Assembly: GCA_002348265.1 (NCBI GenBank)
Contig: DEAT01000035.1
Coordinates: 1 to 6,408 of the forward strand
DNA length: 6,408 nucleotides
Origin: Gemmatimonadales bacterium UBA2975
GTDB lineage: Bacteria; Gemmatimonadota; Gemmatimonadetes; Longimicrobiales; Gaopeijiaceae
Direction of reading: 5' to 3'
Of this stretch, positions 1 through 5,754 are shown one piece after another (the stretch's first letter is position 1; every line of letters starts with the position of its first letter). A program made the position numbers and the translations under genes. The notes below the pieces were generated by a model that had not been told where the DNA came from, ran no database searches, and saw only the letters and a list, made by a program, of their open reading frames with translations.

Positions 1-2
1 GG

Positions 3-551
3 TTCTTTACGTTTGTGGTGTTTGCGGCGGGACTGTTTCTGCTTGCGAGCATGACCTCGACAGGTAATCGGGCGAGGGTTGTATCGACCTTCAGGGGTTG
101 GGAAAACCATCCGATCATTTGGGGTTTTTCACTGGCATTGGTGGCTTCGGGGTCGAGTCTCTATTTGTCGGAAACAGTTGGCCTCGTGCCATGCCAACTC
201 TGTTGGTACCAGAGGATTGCTATGTATCCCTTAGTTCTCCTTCTCGGTTCAGCTGCAATAAGGAGGGATATAGGAGTTTGGCGTTACGGACTGCCACTAT
301 CTGTCATTGGCCTAGCAATCTCGATATACCATATCACGATCCAGTGGAAGCCGGCGTTGGATATAGGTACTTGCGCTACGGGGGCTCCGTGCACTGGGCG
401 CTATCTTTCTGTGTTCGGATTTATTTCGATCCCGACGATGGCTGGCAGCGTGTTCCTCGCCCTCACTGCGCTCATGCTTCTGCTGAGACAGTTCGATAGC
501 GCGAGTGATATTGACGCACCTGCGCAGACTGGGCTGATAACAGATCCATAA
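3..551 (+). CDS. DsbB/BdbC-family disulfide bond formation protein, 5' end cut by window edge
   Basis: Integral membrane thiol oxidase that would re-oxidise a DsbA-like partner and pass electrons to quinone (family knowledge). Residues below are counted from the GTG at 15. The family's first cysteine pair is C60-QL-C63, followed by WYQR and a hydrophobic segment. The second pair, C120 and C126, sits in the loop before the last membrane segment. Four canonical membrane segments lie near 36-55, 64-82, 91-111 and 134-158. An extra hydrophobic stretch (FAAGLFLLASM) comes before residue 14, and the frame stays open to the left edge, so the true start is probably upstream; GTG 15 and ATG 51 are only internal candidates. 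Five-segment DsbB relatives with an extra N-terminal helix exist, from memory. The C-terminus is complete. No DsbA-like partner is visible in the window. The gene is convergent with the peroxiredoxin gene, 45 bases away. Confident on family, unsure of start. Confidence 0.9.
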   Translation, partial: FFTFVVFAAGLFLLASMTSTGNRARVVSTFRGWENHPIIWGFSLALVASGSSLYLSETVGLVPCQLCWYQRIAMYPLVLLLGSAAIRRDIGVWRYGLPLSVIGLAISIYHITIQWKPALDIGTCATGAPCTGRYLSVFGFISIPTMAGSVFLALTALMLLLRQFDSASDIDAPAQTGLITDP

Positions 552-596
552 TCTCAGAGTATCAGCAACGCCCGAAGTGCCCGGATAGTTTTAGTG

Positions 597-1103
597 TCAG
601 GAAGCTCGAAACTCGGAGATTGCATCGACTAGGGCTTCCCCCGCCGTCAGATCACAGGCTCCGTGTGCTTCCTCAAAGAGCAGTACTTTTACGAAACCGT
701 CCTCGACCATCATTGAATGCCGAATCGCGCGTCCGTAAAATCCAACCGCGGGTGCGTCAAACCCGAGTCCTAGCTTGGTTGTCAATTCTCCCGCGCTGTC
801 CGCCAGCATCACTATGCCTGCCTCTTCAGCTCCCGTTGACTCTGCAAAAGCCTTCATCACAAAGGGGTCGCTCACGGAAAAACATATTACTTCATTTACG
901 CCGTTTTCTTTTAGTTCGTCATGGACTCGGAGTAGACTTGGAACGTGGGCCTCCGTGCAGGTTCCAGTGTATGGCCCAGGGAGTCCCACTAGGACGACAC
1001 ATTGTCCCCGCGTGTGATCACTCAAGGAGACTTCTTTAGGCCCTTCTTCTGTCATACAAAGGAGAGTGGCGTCAGGAAGAAGGTCCCCTTTTTTGATGCT
1101 CAT
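597..1103 (-). CDS. Prx5/type II peroxiredoxin (AhpC/TSA-redoxin superfamily)
   Basis: Cytoplasmic thiol peroxidase reducing H2O2 and organic hydroperoxides; there is no signal peptide. The 168-aa length fits single-domain Prx5 proteins. The active-site motif PGPYTGTC carries the peroxidatic Cys49 with Thr46, followed by EAHVPS. The family's DPFVMKAF motif is at 79-86. Arg128 in RHSMMVEDG matches the conserved active-site Arg. Cys74 lies 25 residues after Cys49, just before the SVSDPFVMKA stretch, where plant type II Prx proteins carry their second cysteine. Cys150 lies near, but not at, the resolving position of animal PRDX5, and Cys35 is also present. Start ATG is at 1103; no strong Shine-Dalgarno is visible (only AAAGA nearby). 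It follows the propeller gene by 25 bases on the same strand, so translation probably depends on a shared transcript. The electron donor (glutathione/glutaredoxin or thioredoxin) cannot be told from sequence. Confidence 0.93.
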   Translation of the reverse strand: MSIKKGDLLPDATLLCMTEEGPKEVSLSDHTRGQCVVLVGLPGPYTGTCTEAHVPSLLRVHDELKENGVNEVICFSVSDPFVMKAFAESTGAEEAGIVMLADSAGELTTKLGLGFDAPAVGFYGRAIRHSMMVEDGFVKVLLFEEAHGACDLTAGEALVDAISEFRAS

Positions 1104-1128
1104 CAGTCTTTGCTCGGATTATGTCGTC

Positions 1129-3570
1129 TTAGGAAATGGGTCGCACTCGTTTCTTGAGCATGAAGAGACCTTCCTGCATGCTTGTCACGATGATCGTTCC
1201 GCTATCGAAAAAGGGATATGTGCTCCAAGCACCGCCGAAGCCGGCCCCTGTCCTATAGGGCGATGTATCGAACATGCCGACTTCCACAGGGTTGAGGGGG
1301 TCTGACACATCGAGGATGTGGAGTCCGTAGTTGTAGTTTGCCTGATACGTGAGGTCACCCTTCACATATAGGTTGTGGGCGCTGGCTGGGAGTGAGCCGA
1401 AGAATTCTTTAGCGAGCACTGGATCTTCCAAGTCATCCAGGTTCCAAACCAGTGTGCGCGTGGTCTCTACGTTGCCTGCGATGACATCACTTTCATCGTC
1501 CATGATGAAGTATCGGTGGTCTTCTGTGAGCCAACCTTGGTGCATGTATGCTGGGTTGGGGTGCGAGGCATTCGCGAGTTCTACAGGGTTTGATTTGTCG
1601 GTGACGTCGGAGATTTGAAAACGATTCCCCGACATGCGAAGGCAAATTTCCCGTCCTGTGAAGTTGTCATCCGTTCCATGATAGATGACGCACTGAGCGT
1701 CGTGGGTACTCCCCGGTTCTGAACAACCAACAAATTCAGGGTTCTGGGGGTCATTGATGTCGATCATGTGCAGGCCAGAACACCCTCGACTCGTCAGGTA
1801 TGCGAAGCCCGTATCTTCGTTGATGATCACATTGTGGCTGCTCTCTACCACGTTGTTTTCTACTCCGCGATAGAGGACGTCAGGCTCGAACTTAATCGGC
1901 GGATCAGGCACGTCGCGGAGGCGCGTGAGATCGAAGATCTGCATGCCATGGGCCCCGGCTCCGTCTGCGACAACGTACGCATGGTTCTTGAATGTTTTAA
2001 TGTCCCTCCAAAGCTGGGAACGTGGTGTACGGGGTGTCTTTGGAAGATCCCCAATGAGAACTGGGTTCATTGGATCAGTGATGTCGATGAACGATGTGCC
2101 GTCGTTTCGACCGACGATCGCGTACTCGCGATCTGTGTCAGGGTCTGTCCAGCCCCAATTGTCGTTTGCCCGGACGCCGCGAGCGTCCTCCGGAGCGGTT
2201 AGTAATGAGGTGGGGACGTACGCATAAAGTTCGACATCCGTGCACTCAAAGACTTCGATGGCACCATCTTCTTGGCAACGGAGTTCCTCTCCGAGGACCG
2301 CGCCCATCTGATCTGGTGGACTAACCAGAGTCTGTATGTGATCCCATTGGCCCTCGCTGGTTTTTTCGAACAAGAACACTCCACCAGCTTGATGATCGAG
2401 TCCGCTCGCGGTGATGGCTACTAAGCCCTCCGCAGCGACGATTCGATGTCCGAAAGAGTCTTCATTATTTGTCTCTTCTTCAGTGAATCGGAACTCGCTC
2501 AATCCTTGCTCTGAAAATCTGTAAGTGATTCCCGTTTCTAACCCTCTTGTAACCGGAGCACCTACCCAAAGCGCGTCCCCGGACATCGCGATCGCTGCAC
2601 CAAAAACGTCACCCTCCTGTCCGCTAGGATGTGCAATTCGCATGGGGTCAGCCCATCCATCGGGGGAGTCATCGATGGCGAAAGCGAACGCTGCTCCTAC
2701 CCCTTGGTCATCAAACGGCGCACCGATAACTACTCCAGTTGCTCCTTCGGTTGGTACGATCGGTGCTCCGAAAGTGGCATCTGTGTTGGCTTCAGAGACT
2801 AACTCTCCTGAATGTCGCCAAGCTCCATCATCCATTTGGTATTCGAAGACTCGACCGGCCCCTAGAATTCCAGTCGAACTTTCTGCTCCCGGTGCACCTA
2901 TTAGCAGTCTGTCACCGACGAATGCCATGGCGGCCCCAAACCCATCTGCACTCGCCGCGACGGGTGACGAAAACCGTTGTTGTTCTGACCACCCTCTTGC
3001 ACCTCTTCGGTAGGCGATCACTTCCCCAGCCGGCTCTTCGGGGACATCATCGGTCGCTGTTCGCTGTCTGGGTCGGAGCCTGCTCCTGTCGGTCGTGACA
3101 TTAGCGTGGCCTACCAAAACCCAGTCTCCTTCTGCCGCCAAGGAGATCCCGTAGTCAACACCGCAGTATCCATTAAAGTCGCATCGTGGATCGATTCCAG
3201 CGGATGTGTCCTCTGTCACCATTGCATCAAATGACCAGCCGATCCCGTCACGTTGGAAGGCGAAGACTGACCCTTCTCGGTTTGCGACGAGCAGTGAATT
3301 CCCTGTAAGGGCTAAAACAGCGCCGAAACCATCCGCCCGCTCGGAGTCGGGTGACGTGAGAATGGTTGCTTCCGTCCACTCCGCTTGTGCCCCACCGCGT
3401 TTGTATACGTAGACCATTCCAGGGCGGAATGTGTTATTCGGTTCCCCGACCAGCAGGGCGTCACCATCGATGACGACTGAATTCCCGAACGAACCCGCCT
3501 GAGCGAGAACTGGAGAAGCGGTCATAGCGACCATAAATAGGGCGAGCGCAAAGCGGTGTAGGACAGTCAT
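1129..3570 (-). CDS. Secreted tandem beta-propeller protein: FG-GAP propeller plus LVIVD/choice-of-anchor B propeller
   Basis: An 813-aa exported protein. The frame is open further upstream (to 3627), but ATG 3570 is preferred: it has GGAG five bases upstream and begins a clean signal peptide (hydrophobic core FALALFMVAM, probable cleavage VLA|QAG after residue 23). Residues about 25-415 hold seven FG-GAP-type blades, each with an FG or YG followed by a strand such as LLIGAP, starting near 28, 82, 140, 211, 267, 323 and 373. Residues about 470-805 match the choice-of-anchor B family, with LVIVD repeats such as ITDPMNPVLIG and VSDPLNPVEVG; blades begin near 472, 521, 579, 623, 677, 732 and 782. 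Hallmarks include NDNWGWTDPDTDREYA, HDAQCVIYHG, HQGWLTEDHRYF and HNLYVKG. Cysteine pairs (130/136, 432/443) suggest disulfides. The protein ends just after the last blade without a visible anchor or sorting domain. Function in this family is unknown to me; adhesion or a metal enzyme are both possible. A peroxiredoxin gene follows in the probable operon. Confidence 0.93.
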   Translation of the reverse strand: MTVLHRFALALFMVAMTASPVLAQAGSFGNSVVIDGDALLVGEPNNTFRPGMVYVYKRGGAQAEWTEATILTSPDSERADGFGAVLALTGNSLLVANREGSVFAFQRDGIGWSFDAMVTEDTSAGIDPRCDFNGYCGVDYGISLAAEGDWVLVGHANVTTDRSRLRPRQRTATDDVPEEPAGEVIAYRRGARGWSEQQRFSSPVAASADGFGAAMAFVGDRLLIGAPGAESSTGILGAGRVFEYQMDDGAWRHSGELVSEANTDATFGAPIVPTEGATGVVIGAPFDDQGVGAAFAFAIDDSPDGWADPMRIAHPSGQEGDVFGAAIAMSGDALWVGAPVTRGLETGITYRFSEQGLSEFRFTEEETNNEDSFGHRIVAAEGLVAITASGLDHQAGGVFLFEKTSEGQWDHIQTLVSPPDQMGAVLGEELRCQEDGAIEVFECTDVELYAYVPTSLLTAPEDARGVRANDNWGWTDPDTDREYAIVGRNDGTSFIDITDPMNPVLIGDLPKTPRTPRSQLWRDIKTFKNHAYVVADGAGAHGMQIFDLTRLRDVPDPPIKFEPDVLYRGVENNVVESSHNVIINEDTGFAYLTSRGCSGLHMIDINDPQNPEFVGCSEPGSTHDAQCVIYHGTDDNFTGREICLRMSGNRFQISDVTDKSNPVELANASHPNPAYMHQGWLTEDHRYFIMDDESDVIAGNVETTRTLVWNLDDLEDPVLAKEFFGSLPASAHNLYVKGDLTYQANYNYGLHILDVSDPLNPVEVGMFDTSPYRTGAGFGGAWSTYPFFDSGTIIVTSMQEGLFMLKKRVRPIS

Positions 3571-3707
3571 GTGATCTCCGAGTTTTTTATATCCGGCTAG
3601 GCTACGCAAAGCATCGCGATACGACAATGTTATCAGCTATTTCTTCAGCTTAGATGTCCTTAGCTTTTGGATGGCAATGTGTTAATTACCCCGTCGGGAT
3701 TTGAGCC
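3571..3707. other. Divergent intergenic region between propeller and CopC-like genes
   Basis: This 137-base region must hold the promoters of both the leftward propeller-peroxiredoxin pair and the rightward CopC-like gene. On the minus strand TATAAA (within GGATATAAAAAAC) resembles a -10 box but would leave a very short leader, and no good -35 is visible. TTGTCG, 17 bases, then TAGCCT is a second weak candidate. AGCT occurs three times between 3634 and 3664 without clear symmetry. I see no convincing operator or metal-regulator site. Confidence 0.4.
3576..3579 (-). promoter_or_regulatory. Ribosome binding site setting the propeller-gene start
   Basis: On the minus strand GGAG (within CGGAGA) lies five bases before the ATG at 3570. 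The upstream in-frame candidate at 3627 would place a charged 19-residue tail before the signal peptide, so this site decides the start. Confidence 0.7.
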
Positions 3708-4085
3708 ATGAAGTCCACTGTGAGATTCGCGTTCACACTGTTTTTGTTTTTGGTTTTAGCCGCTGGAGGGCGGAAGGTTCAGCACTTCGGGCTATCCAAA
3801 TCGATCCCTTCTGCAGACTCAAGAACTGTATCCCCGGGGCAATTACAACTCTGGTTCACACAAGCTCCACAGGAGGGCTCTGTCACTATTCGTCTTGTCG
3901 ATTCTGGAGGGGACTTGGTGGGGACAGGAGACCCAGTCCGGAATTCGGAAGATCCCCAATTAATGGAGGTCGATGTTCCGTCGGTGCTGGACGCGGGGGC
4001 TTACACAGTCATGTGGCGGGGTATTGGAGACGACGGTCATGTGGTACGCGACGAATACGGCTTCGAGGTCACGCCCGAAAGCTAA
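3708..4085 (+). CDS. CopC-like periplasmic copper-binding protein
   Basis: A 125-aa exported protein with the CopC/YobA-type beta-sandwich domain (about residues 26-121). Hydrophobic residues 8-19 form a signal peptide. The domain opens with H26 in HFGLSKSIPSADS, which matches the usual HxxLxxSxPA(D) start. It continues with LQLWFTQAP, then IRLVDSGGDLV, and ends with the hallmark GAYTVMWRGIGDDGHVV and EYGFEV. Cu(II) ligands expected in the family are the N-terminal His, an Asp and a DGH His; H26, D109 and H111 fit, and these are the only two histidines. There is no Met-rich Cu(I) site and no fused or adjacent CopD membrane domain. Unusually, four residues (RKVQ) separate the likely signal cleavage point from H26. 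GGGA eight bases before ATG may be the ribosome site. It is divergent from the propeller gene and convergent with the cytochrome gene. Confidence 0.82.
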   Translation: MKSTVRFAFTLFLFLVLAAGGRKVQHFGLSKSIPSADSRTVSPGQLQLWFTQAPQEGSVTIRLVDSGGDLVGTGDPVRNSEDPQLMEVDVPSVLDAGAYTVMWRGIGDDGHVVRDEYGFEVTPES

Positions 4086-4124
4086 GTTCTATGAGCTAAC
4101 GATCGAGCGGCCTGGAGGGGTATT

Positions 4125-5120
4125 CTAGGGTTGTCGCCTGCTTGCCCGCATGAGCGGGTGAGTGGCGAAGACCAGGGTATCATATACTGCGTCGGCGGGT
4201 CGCGTCCCATCCGGGAAGTCCGAATCCTTGTCCGGGTACTCGGGTCGTTCGTGAGAATTCACATATGCAGATATCAATTGCGCTTCTTCGTCTGTGAGTG
4301 TGCCAGGCGCTGTGAGCGGCATCGCATGCTTTATATAGCCCGCTAGCTTCCAAATCCGAGCGGCTCCGGCCCCGTCATTCCAAGACAATGGACCCCAAAG
4401 TGGACCTGGTTTTGCCAGAATGAGGTCGATGCCTTGCCCATCAAGCCCATGGCAAGGAGCGCAGTGGAGGTTGTACAACTCCTCACCTCCATTTACGTCG
4501 AGTTCTTCAATAGGGATACGGGCTTCAACCGCGATCTCGTTTTGACCGAGCCATGCGGGCCGTTCTCCCATCGTGAAGCCCTCCGAAAGCCAATTCAGAT
4601 AAGCGTCGAGCGCCAGCATTACAGGATGATCGTATGGGGGTGCAGTTCCATTCATACTTCGTTTAAAGCAACCGCCGATCCTGTCCTCAAGGCTCACTAA
4701 CCTGTCGTCACGTCGTCTGTATTGTGGGAAGGTGGCTGCTACACCGAGTAATGGGAGTGCCCTATCCCGTTGCCCGGCGTTGAGGTGGCAGTTGCCGCAG
4801 GTGAGATCGTTCCCAACGAACTCTGATGCGTAGGTCTGTGGGTCTTGGCTGATCTGGAATCCGAGACGGATCATGCTTGCCATCCGCGGGTCTGGATGGA
4901 TTGAATCTGCCATTGGATCGTAGAGCAATTCACCCACACGCTCGAGTGTGGCCGCAGCAGGTATCAGTAGTTCGGAGGCCTGGACCGTTGTCTCTGCATC
5001 TGAAAGCGCAGACTCTGAAGACGTGCACGCAACAAGAGTGAGCCCCATTGCCGTTACTGCATGCAGTGAGGCTTTTCGTATCGTCATCTTCCGCAGGCCG
5101 GTCTGTTGCATGTTGGTCAT
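4125..5120 (-). CDS. tsdA: Dihaem cytochrome c lipoprotein, thiosulfate dehydrogenase (TsdA) family
   Basis: Predicted to oxidise thiosulfate to tetrathionate (or the reverse) on the periplasmic side, passing electrons through two c-type haems. A lipobox, LVAC, ends a signal peptide at Cys32. The first haem motif is CGNCH at 108-112 in the TsdA-like context GNDLTCGNCHLNAG, followed by FPQYRRRDD and then DRIGGCFKRSMNG. Its Cys151 matches the unusual cysteine that ligates the catalytic haem iron in TsdA enzymes. The second motif is CAPCH at 220-224, followed by PLWGPLSWN; Met267 in YIKHAMPL is the likely axial ligand, then AYVNSHERP. The 331 aa fit a two-domain TsdA. Starts at 5120, 5111 and 5087 are all possible; ATG 5087 gives the most typical lipoprotein leader, and none has a strong ribosome site. 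No tsdB-like partner is visible. Family call is strong; substrate is inferred. Confidence 0.88.
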   Translation of the reverse strand: MTNMQQTGLRKMTIRKASLHAVTAMGLTLVACTSSESALSDAETTVQASELLIPAAATLERVGELLYDPMADSIHPDPRMASMIRLGFQISQDPQTYASEFVGNDLTCGNCHLNAGQRDRALPLLGVAATFPQYRRRDDRLVSLEDRIGGCFKRSMNGTAPPYDHPVMLALDAYLNWLSEGFTMGERPAWLGQNEIAVEARIPIEELDVNGGEELYNLHCAPCHGLDGQGIDLILAKPGPLWGPLSWNDGAGAARIWKLAGYIKHAMPLTAPGTLTDEEAQLISAYVNSHERPEYPDKDSDFPDGTRPADAVYDTLVFATHPLMRASRRQP

Positions 5121-5192
5121 GGATTGGGCACAAACTTACTTCTCGCAACAAGTCACGCGCATCAATTTGCTGAAGTCCTAGCCAATGACATA

Positions 5193-5206
5193 GGGACAGC
5201 TGTCCC
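5193..5206. promoter_or_regulatory. Perfect 14-bp palindrome, candidate operator
   Basis: GGGACAGCTGTCCC reads the same on both strands with no spacer, followed on + by AAAA. It lies 72 bases upstream of the cytochrome start and 143 bases upstream of the small secreted-protein start. Lack of a loop argues against a terminator hairpin, and no gene reads into it. Binding of a dimeric regulator is an inference; I do not recognise the site as that of a named family. Confidence 0.4.
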
Positions 5207-5242
5207 AAAACTCGTCTTTGTAATGCATACGAGGAGTTCCTA

Positions 5243-5323
5243 ATGAGATGGAAAACCCAAGAGGCTGGCGACTGTGGAGAGTACCCCCATAGCTTACTCG
5301 GCGTGGATTTAATCTCATTCTAG
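5243..5323 (+). CDS. Possible 26-aa small ORF or leader peptide
   Basis: ATG at 5243 is preceded by GAGGAG (5231-5236) with a six-base spacing, one of the best ribosome sites in the window. The frame runs 26 codons (starts MRWKTQEAGD, ends GVDLISF) to TAG at 5321-5323, which lies 26 bases before the next gene. A still shorter frame (ATG 5223, six codons) ends in TAA overlapping this ATG as TAATG. The peptide has one Cys, no hydrophobic helix and no run of one amino acid typical of attenuator leaders. It may be chance; comparison with relatives would decide. Confidence 0.2.
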   Translation: MRWKTQEAGDCGEYPHSLLGVDLISF

Positions 5324-5334
5324 AACTGCTGAAC

Positions 5335-5342
5335 GGGGGAGA
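5335..5342 (+). promoter_or_regulatory. Ribosome binding site of the small secreted-protein gene
   Basis: GGGGGAGA ends seven to eight bases before ATG 5350. This strong purine-rich site, with a signal peptide directly after the ATG, fixes the start of the 131-aa gene. Confidence 0.7.
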
Positions 5343-5349
5343 AATAGTC

Positions 5350-5745
5350 ATGACTGGATCAAGCATTCGATCTATCGTCACGTTTGTGCTTGGGGTTGCG
5401 CTTATGGGCATACCGTCTTCTCTAGAGGCTCAGGCGGATTTCGCCGGCAGTTGGACTCTTTCTGTAACAACTGATAACGGGGTTACCAATCCCAGCCTTA
5501 ATCTCCAGCAGGATGGAGTCAGACTCACAGGGAGGTACTCTTCTGAAGCTCTTGGTGAACAGAACGTGCGGGGATTGGTCGATGGTAATGACGTGATGAT
5601 TCGCTTCAATGCCAGCGTCCAAGGTCAAAGCATCCCGGTGGTCTACAGGGGCACTCTCGATGCCGATGGACGTCTTACAGGAACCATTGTAATTGCCGAT
5701 GGCATGTTGTCCGGCACGTTCACAGCAACTAGGCAGAGACCTTAG
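5350..5745 (+). CDS. Small secreted beta-rich protein, function unknown
   Basis: A 131-aa exported protein. Residues 1-27 are a signal peptide with hydrophobic core IVTFVLGVALMGI and probable cleavage LEA|QAD. The mature part of about 100 aa is a series of alternating beta strands: FAGSWTLSVTTDNG, then LNLQQDGVRLTGRYSS, VRGLVDGNDVMIRFNAS, VYRGTLDADGRLTGTIVIAD and LSGTFTATRQ. The pattern G-x-W...LxxxQDGxxLTGxY...GxVxGxxVxF...YxGTxxxxGxLxGT is a lipocalin-like or half-barrel style I recall from small secreted proteins of Acidobacteriota and Gemmatimonadota, often without assigned role. No cysteines, metal motifs or catalytic residues stand out. Start is fixed by the GGGGGAGA site. Its stop is 9 bases from the stop of the convergent phosphatase-like gene. 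Binding of a small hydrophobic ligand is possible but only a fold-based guess. Confidence 0.85.
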   Translation: MTGSSIRSIVTFVLGVALMGIPSSLEAQADFAGSWTLSVTTDNGVTNPSLNLQQDGVRLTGRYSSEALGEQNVRGLVDGNDVMIRFNASVQGQSIPVVYRGTLDADGRLTGTIVIADGMLSGTFTATRQRP

Positions 5746-5754
5746 GCTGGATGT

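Larger units (their letters stand above)
5121..5349. other. Divergent intergenic region between TsdA-like and small secreted-protein genes
   Basis: About 229 bases that must drive both the leftward cytochrome gene and the rightward secreted-protein gene. It holds a perfect 14-bp palindrome at 5193-5206 and a 26-codon reading frame with a strong ribosome site at 5243-5323 (listed separately). I see no confident sigma-70 promoter, RNA gene or terminator here. Confidence 0.4.

Noticed and set aside
552..596. Possible terminator between convergent DsbB-like and peroxiredoxin genes
   Set aside because: GCCCG occurs twice but as a direct repeat, not an inverted one, and no T-run follows a stem.
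2525..3013. Long plus-strand frame (162 codons) inside the propeller gene
   Set aside because: Antisense to well-supported FG-GAP repeats; its Pro/Ser/Ala-rich composition reflects the complement of that gene.
3571..3627. N-terminal extension of the propeller gene to 3627
   Set aside because: It would put 19 residues, several of them charged, before a clean signal peptide, whereas ATG 3570 has GGAG at good spacing.
3571..3660. Sigma-70 promoter for the propeller operon (TTGTCG-17-TAGCCT or TATAAA)
   Set aside because: The first has a poor -10 and the second lacks a -35 and leaves too short a leader; neither is strong enough to list.
3701..4099. Overlapping 132-codon frame on + across the CopC-like gene
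   Set aside because: It is Arg/Cys/Gly-rich low-similarity sequence in another frame of a recognisable CopC-type gene; a shadow.
5746..5754. Terminator between the convergent secreted-protein and phosphatase-like genes
   Set aside because: Only nine bases separate the stops, and I see no stem-loop there; any terminator would have to lie inside a gene.
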